Assembly (NCBI GenBank): GCA_946610835.1
Contig: CAMOCU010000026.1
Coordinates: 1-8,741, forward strand
Source: an uncultured Clostridia bacterium
Lineage (GTDB): Bacteria; Bacillota; Clostridia; Oscillospirales; Acutalibacteraceae
Length of the DNA stretch: 8,741 nucleotides
Direction: 5' to 3'
This document shows, in pieces, positions 1-6,653 of this stretch. Both the position numbers and the translations under genes were made by a program. Within the stretch, counting starts at the first letter, position 1. Each line of letters begins with the position of its first letter. The notes beneath the pieces are model-generated. The model was not told the origin of the DNA. It was given only the letters and a program-made list of their open reading frames with translations, and searched no databases.

Positions 1-1
1 T

Positions 2-325
2 CTTGGGGAATGAGATACCATACAGCCGCTGCATCTGCTCACGATCCACAGTCAGGGCGAAGAGATTTTCTGGCGGTACGGGCGTGAGGATCCTCCCCGG
101 GCGAAAACGCTGCTGACGATTCTGGCGCATGCGAGCGGATACAAGCCCGTGCGTGCCGCAGGGCTGTATGCGCACGGCGGATGCAAGGATTGGTTCATTC
201 AGGAATTCTGCCGTCCGGGCTTTACGATTGAGGTGGGCAAAGGCGTCAACCCGCTGCCTGTCTCCGATTTTGAATCCATCTGGCAAAAAACCGGCGAAAT
301 GCTGACGCTTGCCGCTGTTCTTTGA
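2..325 (+). CDS. M14 family zinc carboxypeptidase, C-terminal fragment
   Basis: This is the C-terminal part of an M14 metallopeptidase of the gamma-D-glutamyl-diamino-acid peptidase type, enzymes that trim peptidoglycan stem peptides. About 103 residues can be read in one frame after position 13. The fragment holds LTIHSQGEEIFW, whose His is the third zinc ligand of the M14 fold. It then has an SGY segment, GGCKDWFI, and PGFTIEVGKGVNPLP, whose Glu is the catalytic glutamate of the family. It ends at TGA 323-325. The N-terminal half with the HxxE zinc ligands lies outside the window. A TGA at 11-13 interrupts the same frame. The codons before it (Leu-Gly-Glu) fit the LSEPET-type segment expected there, so the frame seems continuous apart from this stop. 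It may be a nonsense mutation, a base error at a contig edge, or a pseudogene. Family assignment is strong; whether the gene is intact is unknown. Confidence 0.8.
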
Positions 326-387
326 CGGCGGAAAAGAAAAAATGCCGGATTTAAAGTGCTTCTATCTGTTCTTTTTCTGTTTTTTTA

Positions 388-416
388 TTGACAAGCTGTG
401 AAAAATATGGTATAAA
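388..416 (+). promoter_or_regulatory. Strong SigA-type promoter for the 533-3541 gene
   Basis: A perfect -35 box TTGACA (388-393) is followed by a 17-base spacer and TATAAA (411-416). A TG at 408-409 adds an extended -10 element. A T-rich tract (about 362-387) precedes the -35 box. The expected start of transcription is near 422-424, giving a leader of about 110 bases before the ATG at 533. The rest of the leader shows no riboswitch I can recognise. The match to consensus suggests high expression. Confidence 0.85.
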
Positions 417-417
417 T

Positions 418-435
418 CAAAGTTGAAGAACTTTG
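418..435. promoter_or_regulatory. Inverted repeat over the transcription start (candidate operator or 5' hairpin)
   Basis: CAAAGTT (418-424) and AACTTTG (429-435) are perfect 7-base inverted arms separated by GAAG. The element begins two bases after the -10 box and spans the expected start site. It could be a repressor site or, if transcribed in full, a small 5'-terminal hairpin. The sequence shows the symmetry; the function is inference. Confidence 0.45.
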
Positions 436-532
436 CTGTCAAAGCGAGCGGGGTTGCACACAAATGCGTTCTTTTCGGCAGAGGGTTCTGATCGTACACA
501 AGTGATTTTCTCATGAAAGAAGGAGAGTAGAA

Positions 533-3500
533 ATGAAAACCGCAAAAAGAGTCTTGGCTCTGGTGGTGACAGTGCTGCTGCTTGTCAGCAGTGCGGCAGT
601 GGCTGCAAGCGCAGCGTATGACCTGCAAAAGGCCATCGACAGCGCGGCAGCCGGCGACACCGTGACCCTTCCGTCCGATGTGACAGCGTCTGTTGTGATC
701 GACAAGGATCTGACGCTCGACCTCGGCGGTCACGAACTGGTCGGCGTCGACGGCGAGCACGCCATCGTGGTCAAGGACGCCAACGTAACCGTGCGCAACG
801 GTCATGTGTACTCCAAGTTTGACAACGTGCGTTCCGTCACACTCGCACAGACCGTGGTCAGCGAAAGCCCTTCGGCCATCCGTGTGTATGGCGGCGAGCT
901 GACCGTGGAAGGTCTGCGCGTTGTGGGCAGCTTCGCCCGCATCCCCACCACGAGCAAGTATTATCTGCCCACCGGCAGCGCGATCGAAGCCATCGGCGGC
1001 GCGCAGGTGACAGTGATCCAGTCCTCTCTCGTGGGTCGCTACGGCGTCAACAACAAGGTCAATCACAGCGCGCCCGGCGGCAAAGTGACGATCGAAGACG
1101 GTATCCTGATGGGCTTTATGCGCGTCGTGAAGGATATGGCGCAGCTCGATCTGCCCGAGGACACCGAGGACGTCAACGCAGCTGACCGGCTGGAGGGCTT
1201 CCTCAACAGCGGCATCAAGCTTGAAGCGCGCGAAAAGAAACTGATGCAGACTGTCTTTGCCGACAGACTGCACATCTACACCAAGTCCGTTTCCGACGCG
1301 CCTGTGGTGCAGACCGTCTCCTGCGACGGCGCTGCCGAGGCCGTTGCGGCTGTGGACGAAAGCCGCGTGTGGGAGAACACCACATCCACCGACGCGTCGT
1401 ACAAATTCGTGCCCGAATACATCGTCGCGGACGGCAAGCTGATCGCCATGACAGAAAGCGACGGCGTCTACACTGCGCCCCTGACTGCGCAGCAGGCGCA
1501 GGGCGAGCTGCATGTCAAGTATCGTCTTGAGTTCGTGCTGCAGCCCGACATCCAGAAATATGCCGGCAATTTCAACGCGTATCTCGAAAACCTGTACGGC
1601 AAAGTGGTCAAGACGGTCAACGAGGTTTATGACTACGCGCTCGAAAAGTACAACAAGTATATGACGAGCCTGTACGAAGTGGACGATATGCTCATGGAGG
1701 ATCTGGACGACCGCCAGGTCGAAGCGCTCCTCGGCAAGCATAAGCGCGACATTCCCGAGTACCGCAATCTTGCGCAAAAACTCTTTGCCCTCGGCGGCGC
1801 TGTAATGGCGACCAAGGGCGAGTACACCGGCGAAAAGCTGCCGGCCAGTTATGTGAACGCATACACCGGTTCGGCCGTTCAGCCCGAGCCTGTCAACGGC
1901 GCATACATTTACGGCGTGCTTGATCGCGTTGCGTTGCTCAGGAACAAGCTTGACACCTACATGCCGCTCAAGGGCAGCGAGCAGAGCCGCTGGCCGGAAA
2001 TGGTGAAGTGGGCGTATGACAATTACGAAGAAGTGCTGTCCATCCTCGACGACGGCGAAAACGCTATCCTCGATCTCAAGCAGGCGCTTTCCGGCGACAC
2101 GATCTCGACTCTGCTGACGCTTGCGCCCAAGGCGAAGAAACAGGCAGCGAAGCTCGACACCGCGCTGGATTATATCGATACCCTGCAGGAAGGCAGAGAC
2201 ATTCTTCTGTCCAGCAGCACCGTGCAGACTGTGCTGAAAAAGCTGGCCAACAACGAAAGCGAGATCAAACCGTACGTGCAGAAGTTCATCAGCATGTACA
2301 ACAACCACAACCGTTACTTCACGCCCGGCAATTTCCTGCTGGAAGGCGGCAAGGTCGGCAAGGCCTACGCCGTGTATGCGGATCCGGAAATTACGGACGG
2401 CGAAGTGGAGCACCAGTGGAAAGAAGTGGAGCGGATCCCCGCCACCACAGACCGCGAAGGCAAGATTGTCTACGTCTGCGAAATCTGCGGCGAGACAATG
2501 GAAGAAACCATCCCCATGCTCGACAGAAACGTTCTGTGGGCAGGTTATGAGCAGGACGTCGTGGACGAAAAGCTGCTCGAAAGCTACGATCCCTATTATA
2601 TGTACGTCGTTGCCCGCAAGGGCGAAGCGGCCGACACACCCATCAAGGTGCAGATCCGCTCCTCCTACGGCACCATGACGTATACCAGAGACCATGAATC
2701 CGTCAAGGCCATCGCCGACATTGTTTACGACGGCAAGGATTGCGAACTGTGGAGCATCGACAGAGGCATGTACCTTGTTGACGACACATACACCGCTGTT
2801 GCCAAGTACGGCAACGGCAGAGGCTTCGCCGAAATCGAAAACGCGGAAGGCGCATCCTTCACCGTCGTCAATCCCGTACCGGTGTACGACAACACTGTCT
2901 ACAGCGCCAAGATCGACGTGATCGGCGCGGACGGCGTGATCGCCTTCGACGGCGTGACCAAGCAGACCATCACGGTTGTCACGGGAATCGATGTGACCAA
3001 GGTGCAGCTGCGCAACGATGCCGACGACGGCACCATGACGTACAACCAGAACAACGCTGCCATCGCCGAGGATACGCTCGAAGACGGAACAAGCGTGCTG
3101 GTTTGGACGATCGAGCGCCTGTTTGCCAAGAACGAGTACAACTATTCCATCTACACCCGTTCGCCGAACGGCCTGCTGGACAGCGACAAGGATCTTGCGT
3201 TTGTCGTCAAGGCGGATGATGCCGAGCCGACGGATGACGAGAAGCTGATCTCTGTGGCCGCATCTGTTCAGGCAGACAATTCCGTGGTGTTCACTGTCAA
3301 AACAATCGACACCGCAACCAAGGTGAAGTTCACCAACACGGACGACAACGGAACCATGACGTTCGACAGAAACAACGCCAGAGCTGTTGTGACCGACAAC
3401 GGCGACGGTACCGCTACATGGGTCATTACGATCCAGCATGTGGAAAGCGGCGAAACGCATTACAATGTTCAGGCGCTTGTGCGCACTTACAGCGCGGCAA

Positions 3501-3541
3501 AGACGCTGACCATTTCTGTCCCGGAAGAAGTCGCCGAATGA
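533..3541 (+). CDS. Secreted beta-helix protein with helical middle and three GTMT repeats, unknown function
   Basis: The ATG at 533 has AAGGAG at 520-525, seven bases upstream. Residues 1-27 form a Sec signal peptide (KR, a Leu/Val-rich core, ASA cleavage site). Residues 30 to about 180 resemble a short right-handed parallel beta-helix: AIDSAAAGDTVTLP, LTLDLGGHELVG and repeated VTV/ITV strands. About 335-615 is charged and mostly helical, and I do not recognise the family. H627 and W629 lead into a CEIC pair (C649, C652), like the HxW...CxxC modules of clostridial surface proteins. About 670-1000 holds three diverged repeats centred on GTMTY/GTMTF (G713, G833, G940), each with a Trp 23-27 residues later (W740, W858, W963). 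There is no LPXTG, SLH or transmembrane anchor. The protein has only four Cys and uses many C-ending codons such as GAC, AAC and ATC. It is monocistronic, with its own promoter and terminator. It is probably a secreted structural or adhesive protein; no enzymatic role can be supported. Confidence 0.9.
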   Translation: MKTAKRVLALVVTVLLLVSSAAVAASAAYDLQKAIDSAAAGDTVTLPSDVTASVVIDKDLTLDLGGHELVGVDGEHAIVVKDANVTVRNGHVYSKFDNVRSVTLAQTVVSESPSAIRVYGGELTVEGLRVVGSFARIPTTSKYYLPTGSAIEAIGGAQVTVIQSSLVGRYGVNNKVNHSAPGGKVTIEDGILMGFMRVVKDMAQLDLPEDTEDVNAADRLEGFLNSGIKLEAREKKLMQTVFADRLHIYTKSVSDAPVVQTVSCDGAAEAVAAVDESRVWENTTSTDASYKFVPEYIVADGKLIAMTESDGVYTAPLTAQQAQGELHVKYRLEFVLQPDIQKYAGNFNAYLENLYGKVVKTVNEVYDYALEKYNKYMTSLYEVDDMLMEDLDDRQVEALLGKHKRDIPEYRNLAQKLFALGGAVMATKGEYTGEKLPASYVNAYTGSAVQPEPVNGAYIYGVLDRVALLRNKLDTYMPLKGSEQSRWPEMVKWAYDNYEEVLSILDDGENAILDLKQALSGDTISTLLTLAPKAKKQAAKLDTALDYIDTLQEGRDILLSSSTVQTVLKKLANNESEIKPYVQKFISMYNNHNRYFTPGNFLLEGGKVGKAYAVYADPEITDGEVEHQWKEVERIPATTDREGKIVYVCEICGETMEETIPMLDRNVLWAGYEQDVVDEKLLESYDPYYMYVVARKGEAADTPIKVQIRSSYGTMTYTRDHESVKAIADIVYDGKDCELWSIDRGMYLVDDTYTAVAKYGNGRGFAEIENAEGASFTVVNPVPVYDNTVYSAKIDVIGADGVIAFDGVTKQTITVVTGIDVTKVQLRNDADDGTMTYNQNNAAIAEDTLEDGTSVLVWTIERLFAKNEYNYSIYTRSPNGLLDSDKDLAFVVKADDAEPTDDEKLISVAASVQADNSVVFTVKTIDTATKVKFTNTDDNGTMTFDRNNARAVVTDNGDGTATWVITIQHVESGETHYNVQALVRTYSAAKTLTISVPEEVAE
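2540..3532 (+). repeat. Three tandem protein-level GTMT repeats in the 533-3541 gene
   Basis: The three units share the pattern K-V-x-[IFL]-[RT]-x(3-5)-G-T-M-T-[YF]-x-[RQ]-[ND]-[NH], then a Trp and a Y-containing strand. The GTMT glycines are at residues 713, 833 and 940, so the periods are about 120 and 107. The first unit is the most diverged (SSYGTMTYTRDH); the second and third are closest (DDGTMTYNQNNA, DNGTMTFDRNNA). Unit borders are approximate. An Ig-like or other beta-sandwich fold is likely from the strand-turn pattern, but I cannot name the family. Confidence 0.7.
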
Positions 3542-3548
3542 TCTGAAG

Positions 3549-3600
3549 CCGAATAAAAACTTTGAGCCGCCGGATTTCCGGCGGCTTTTTGCTTATTCGG
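3549..3600 (+). terminator. Rho-independent terminator inside a larger inverted repeat
   Basis: The core hairpin GCCGCCGG (3566-3573), loop ATTT, CCGGCGGC (3578-3585) is followed by TTTTT (3586-3590), a strong terminator just after the stop at 3539-3541. Perfect outer arms CCGAATAA (3549-3556) and TTATTCGG (3593-3600) enclose it. Confidence 0.9.
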
Positions 3601-3655
3601 AAAAACATACATTTTTATGAAATCTGTATAATAGCGAATGGAAAAAGTTATTTAA

Positions 3656-3665
3656 AATGTACATT
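3656..3665. promoter_or_regulatory. Palindrome touching the -35 box of the protease promoter
   Basis: AATGTACATT is a perfect 10-base palindrome whose last two bases are the first two of the -35 hexamer at 3664. The position suits a regulator-binding site. It is short and lies in AT-rich DNA, so chance is possible. Confidence 0.3.
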
Positions 3666-3692
3666 GCATCTAAAGTATAAAGGTGCTATACT
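3664..3692 (+). promoter_or_regulatory. Extended -10 promoter for the C1 protease gene
   Basis: TTGCAT (3664-3669), a 17-base spacer and TATACT (3687-3692) make a good SigA promoter. TG at 3684-3685 gives an extended -10 element. The predicted start is near 3697-3700, leaving a leader of about 42 bases before ATG 3741. Confidence 0.8.
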
Positions 3693-3740
3693 GTTAATTG
3701 GTGGTATCTGAAAAAAACCATAGATTGGGGGATAGATACA

Positions 3741-6593
3741 ATGTTTCTTAAAAGAGTAATTGCTGCGGGAATGGCTTTGCTTTTGCTCACACAGGGGCTT
3801 TGGGCGGCATTTGCGCAGGAGCCGACGCTGCAGGCATATCGTTTTGTTTACGGCGAGCACAATGCGGACGGCAGTCTGATACCGACATATATCGTGGATG
3901 AGGATGGAAACCGTGTTGATCCTCCTGCGGTGCAGACGGTCAACGCGGCGGCGGAATCGCTGCCCGCAAAGTACGATCTGCGCAGCGAAAACTGCGTCAC
4001 ATCCATCAAAAACCAGTCCGGCGCGTGGAACTGCTGGGCGTTCGCGTCGCTGGCTTCCATGGAGATCAGCTATGTGCGCCAGGGGTTCGGAACGGCAGCA
4101 AATACGGATTTTTCCGAAGCGCATCTTGTTTGGTTCGGTCATCGCAGCCGTGTCGACGACCTGTCTGACCCGACGCACGGCGACGGCACATTTTTCCAGA
4201 ATCCGTTCCTGAACGGCGGCAGCTGGGAGGAAGCGGCGGCCACCGTGATGCGCGGCAGCGGCCTGCAGCTCGAAAGCAATGCAAAGTGGATCAATTCTTA
4301 TGACGGCAATGTGCTCATGCAGATGGCGCAGCCGGAATCCGACCGCTACGCCAGTTACGCACGGCTGATGAAAGTGGGTCTGATTCAAAAGGATCAAACC
4401 TCTGTGGCCAACATCAAGCGCCATGTTATGAGCGACGGCGGCGTCGTGGTGTACTATTACGACGATACGAGCGTGGAAAAGACCGCGTTCAACGCCACAT
4501 ACCACAGCTATTATCAAAACAAACACAGCGGCGAGTCGAACCACGCCGTGACGATCATCGGCTGGGACGATACATTCGCCCGCACCAAGTTCAACACCCG
4601 TCCGACCCAAAACGGCGCGTGGCTGGTAAAGGGCAGCTGGAGCGAAGGCTACGGCGATTCCGGCTACTGCTGGATCTCGTTCGAGGATCCGTCGATCATG
4701 TGTCCGGCTTCCTTTGTGACTGCGCCCGGAGATATTTACGACAACATTTATCAGTACGACGGCGCATACCCGACATGGGGCATTCAGCCGACCGGTTCCG
4801 CCAGCGAGGCCAATCTTTTTACCGCGAAAAAGGCGGAGCGGCTGACGCATGTGGGCGTGTTCAGCCCCAACGAGCAGTGGATGCAGATCACCGTGCGCGT
4901 GTATGTGGACGAGGGGAATTTCTCCCTGAAGAACAACAACCCCACAAACGGCATGAAGCTGGTGAACGAAGCCACAACAACCATCGACGACATGGAGTAC
5001 GGCTACCGCACGATCCCCTTGAAAAATCCCGTTCTGCTGCAGGCCGGGCAGAAATTCGTTGTGGAAGCCGAATTTAAAGAACCGAGCGGCGGCACATTCT
5101 TCCTGCCGATGGAAGGCTTCAGCGTCGCCAACCCGGCCGAAAAACAGATGTCCTACGGCGGCAGTCCCGGCGAAAGCTTTGTTCACGCGCTCGGCGTCTG
5201 GAACGATACCAACCGTCTGACCATCACGGGCGATGCAAACGGCGTGGATTACAACAATGTCCCGCTCAAGGCCATGACGCAGGATCTGGATGTCTACGAG
5301 CCGCAGCTGCGCGTGGCGTCCGCACCGGCCAAAACAGAATACTATCTGGGCGATACGTTGGATACAACCGGCCTTTCGCTGCTTTATACCAACCGTAAGG
5401 GCAAGGAATCGACAGTCCGCTCGGGCTTTACCTGCACGCCTTCCGCGTTGCAAACAGTCGGCGCGCAGGAAATCACCGTGTCCTATCAGGGATTGCAGAC
5501 CACGTTCTACGTGCAGGTGCATCCCGTTTCGCTGGCCATTACGGATCAGGATCTCCGCCTGCGCACCGGGCAGACACGGCAGCTGACACTGCAAAAACAG
5601 CCCGCTTCTTTGAATGTGCAATGGAGCACCAGCAATCCCGCCGTGGTCAGCGTGAGCACGACCGGCCAGCTGCATGCGCTTGCAGAGGGCAGTGCCGAAA
5701 TCCGTGCGACAGCCGCATATGGCGCAAAGCAGTACGGCGCGAGCTGCACTGTGCGTGTGGAAGATCCGCCCGTGCGTGCGCTGCGCACGAATATTGCACA
5801 GACCCTGTACGAGGGCGATTCTTTAAAGATTCCATCTATTGACGTTGTGTACACCGACGGGACGATGACCACAATAACACAAGGTTTTGATTACACGCCC
5901 AAAACGCTGCAAACCGCCGGGACACAGACTGTCACCTTGACATTCGGCAAATGGAGCGACACGCTGCAGGCGCAGGTGCAGCCGCTGACGTTGACGCTCT
6001 ATCCGCAGTCGCTCAGCCTGACGGCCGGACAGACGGCGTCGCTGACCGCACAGACGCAGCCTTCCGGGCTGAAAGTGCGCTGGACTTCTTCCAAACCTTC
6101 CGTGGCGAGCGTTTCGGATGCCGGAATGGTGCGTGCCGCGGCAGCAGGCGATGCGGTGATCCGCGCCGAAATTACAAACGGCAGCAAAACATGCAGCGCC
6201 GTATGTGCCGTGCACGTTGCGCCGGTGCCGACGCTGCAGATCCGCAAGCCGTCCGTGACCACGCTCAAATACGGCCAGTCGCTGACGCTGCATGCCCAAA
6301 CGGCCAACCTGCCCGCCGGCGCGCGGATCCTCTGGACAGAGGGCAGCGACCTTGTCAACCGCCCCGGCCAGAACAATGATGCGTACACAGTTAAGGCTGA
6401 AAAATCCGGTACAGTCCATGTCACGGCATATCTCGTTGACAACAGCGGCAATCTGATCCGCAACAGTTCAGGCGACGCCATTACCGCGCGGCAGGATATT
6501 ACCATGCGCTGCGGATTGTTCGAAAAGATCGGCGCATTCTTCCGCCGCCTGTTCGGCGTGCGTACACATTTTCCGGATGTATTTTTCTCGTAA
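3741..6593 (+). CDS. Secreted papain-like (C1) protease with lectin-like and bacterial Ig-like domains
   Basis: The ATG at 3741 has GGGGGA at 3727-3732. Residues 1-25 are a signal peptide ending AFA. A short pro-region precedes the papain fold at LPAKYDLR (74-81). Q92 is the oxyanion Gln, and C98 in NCWAFAS is the nucleophile six residues later, the papain spacing. H268 in NHAVTIIGWDD is the catalytic His. The site that should carry the catalytic Asn reads VKGSW (G298) instead of VKNSW. The usual Cys two before the nucleophile in GSCGSCW is Trp. About 330-460 matches the lectin-like domain found behind clostridial C1 peptidases (NIYQYDG, ANLFTAKK, YRTIPL, VLLQAGQKFVVE). About 523-830 holds two Big_3-Big_2 pairs, and about 831-922 one more Ig-like domain. 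The tail GLFEKIGAFFRRLFG is cationic and amphipathic. No LPXTG is present. It is likely a surface or secreted protease/adhesin acting on host or neighbouring proteins; activity is uncertain because of G298. Confidence 0.92.
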   Translation: MFLKRVIAAGMALLLLTQGLWAAFAQEPTLQAYRFVYGEHNADGSLIPTYIVDEDGNRVDPPAVQTVNAAAESLPAKYDLRSENCVTSIKNQSGAWNCWAFASLASMEISYVRQGFGTAANTDFSEAHLVWFGHRSRVDDLSDPTHGDGTFFQNPFLNGGSWEEAAATVMRGSGLQLESNAKWINSYDGNVLMQMAQPESDRYASYARLMKVGLIQKDQTSVANIKRHVMSDGGVVVYYYDDTSVEKTAFNATYHSYYQNKHSGESNHAVTIIGWDDTFARTKFNTRPTQNGAWLVKGSWSEGYGDSGYCWISFEDPSIMCPASFVTAPGDIYDNIYQYDGAYPTWGIQPTGSASEANLFTAKKAERLTHVGVFSPNEQWMQITVRVYVDEGNFSLKNNNPTNGMKLVNEATTTIDDMEYGYRTIPLKNPVLLQAGQKFVVEAEFKEPSGGTFFLPMEGFSVANPAEKQMSYGGSPGESFVHALGVWNDTNRLTITGDANGVDYNNVPLKAMTQDLDVYEPQLRVASAPAKTEYYLGDTLDTTGLSLLYTNRKGKESTVRSGFTCTPSALQTVGAQEITVSYQGLQTTFYVQVHPVSLAITDQDLRLRTGQTRQLTLQKQPASLNVQWSTSNPAVVSVSTTGQLHALAEGSAEIRATAAYGAKQYGASCTVRVEDPPVRALRTNIAQTLYEGDSLKIPSIDVVYTDGTMTTITQGFDYTPKTLQTAGTQTVTLTFGKWSDTLQAQVQPLTLTLYPQSLSLTAGQTASLTAQTQPSGLKVRWTSSKPSVASVSDAGMVRAAAAGDAVIRAEITNGSKTCSAVCAVHVAPVPTLQIRKPSVTTLKYGQSLTLHAQTANLPAGARILWTEGSDLVNRPGQNNDAYTVKAEKSGTVHVTAYLVDNSGNLIRNSSGDAITARQDITMRCGLFEKIGAFFRRLFGVRTHFPDVFFS
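5307..6224 (+). repeat. Two tandem Big_3-Big_2 domain pairs in the C1 protease
   Basis: Pair 1 covers about residues 523-674 and pair 2 about 681-828. The Big_3 halves share YxGDxL/xEGDSL starts and GF-x-TP-x-[AT]-LQT-[VA]-G cores. The Big_2 halves share LRTGQTRQLT/LTAGQTASLT, WSTSNPAVVSVS/WTSSKPSVASVS and the final CTVRVE/CAVHVA strand. The order 3-2-3-2 points to duplication of a two-domain block. Such modules usually extend a catalytic domain from the cell surface or bind glycans. Confidence 0.8.
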
Positions 6594-6600
6594 CCCTTGC

Positions 6601-6633
6601 GGCTCCCGCCAAGAAAGCGCGGGAGCCTTTTTT
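6601..6633 (+). terminator. Rho-independent terminator between protease and beta-helix genes
   Basis: A perfect 9-bp stem, GGCTCCCGC (6601-6609) with GCGGGAGCC (6619-6627), has a 9-base loop and six T (6628-6633). It lies seven bases after the TAA of the protease gene. The T run ends only four bases before the ribosome site of the next gene, so it may set how much read-through reaches that gene. Confidence 0.9.
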
Positions 6634-6637
6634 GAGT

Positions 6638-6645
6638 GAAGGGGG
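6638..6645 (+). promoter_or_regulatory. Ribosome binding site that fixes the start of the beta-helix gene
   Basis: GAAGGGGG ends eight bases before ATG 6654, a normal spacing. A nearer ATG at 6647 is in another frame and only one base from the GGGGG tract, too close to be used. Only the 6654 start gives a signal peptide. Confidence 0.65.
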
Positions 6646-6653
6646 CATGAACA

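Noticed and set aside
325..346. CGGC...GCCG pair after the M14 gene as a terminator
   Set aside because: Four base pairs with a 14-base loop and no T run directly after it.
342..401. A 19-codon frame MPDLKCFYLFFFCFFIDKL
   Set aside because: It has no clear ribosome site, overlaps the -35 box, and its Phe-rich content comes from the T-rich tract upstream of the promoter.
362..3460. A 1032-codon open frame on the minus strand, antisense to the beta-helix/GTMT gene
   Set aside because: It has no ribosome site, no recognisable domain and a low-complexity His/Val/Asp-rich composition. It is explained by the GC-rich third positions of the plus-strand gene, which has a promoter, signal peptide and domains.
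3627..3632. Perfect TATAAT upstream of the protease gene
   Set aside because: No acceptable -35 box at 16-18 bases; the promoter at 3664-3692 is much better.
3704..3739. GTATCT/AGATAC arms that could loop out the protease ribosome site
   Set aside because: Only six AT-rich pairs with a 24-base loop; too weak to claim a switch.
3648..5675. A 675-codon minus-strand open frame antisense to the C1 protease
   Set aside because: Same shadow effect; it runs through the protease promoter region and shows no family motifs.
6436..6441. TTGACA inside the end of the protease gene as a promoter for the beta-helix gene
   Set aside because: No -10-like hexamer at the right distance.
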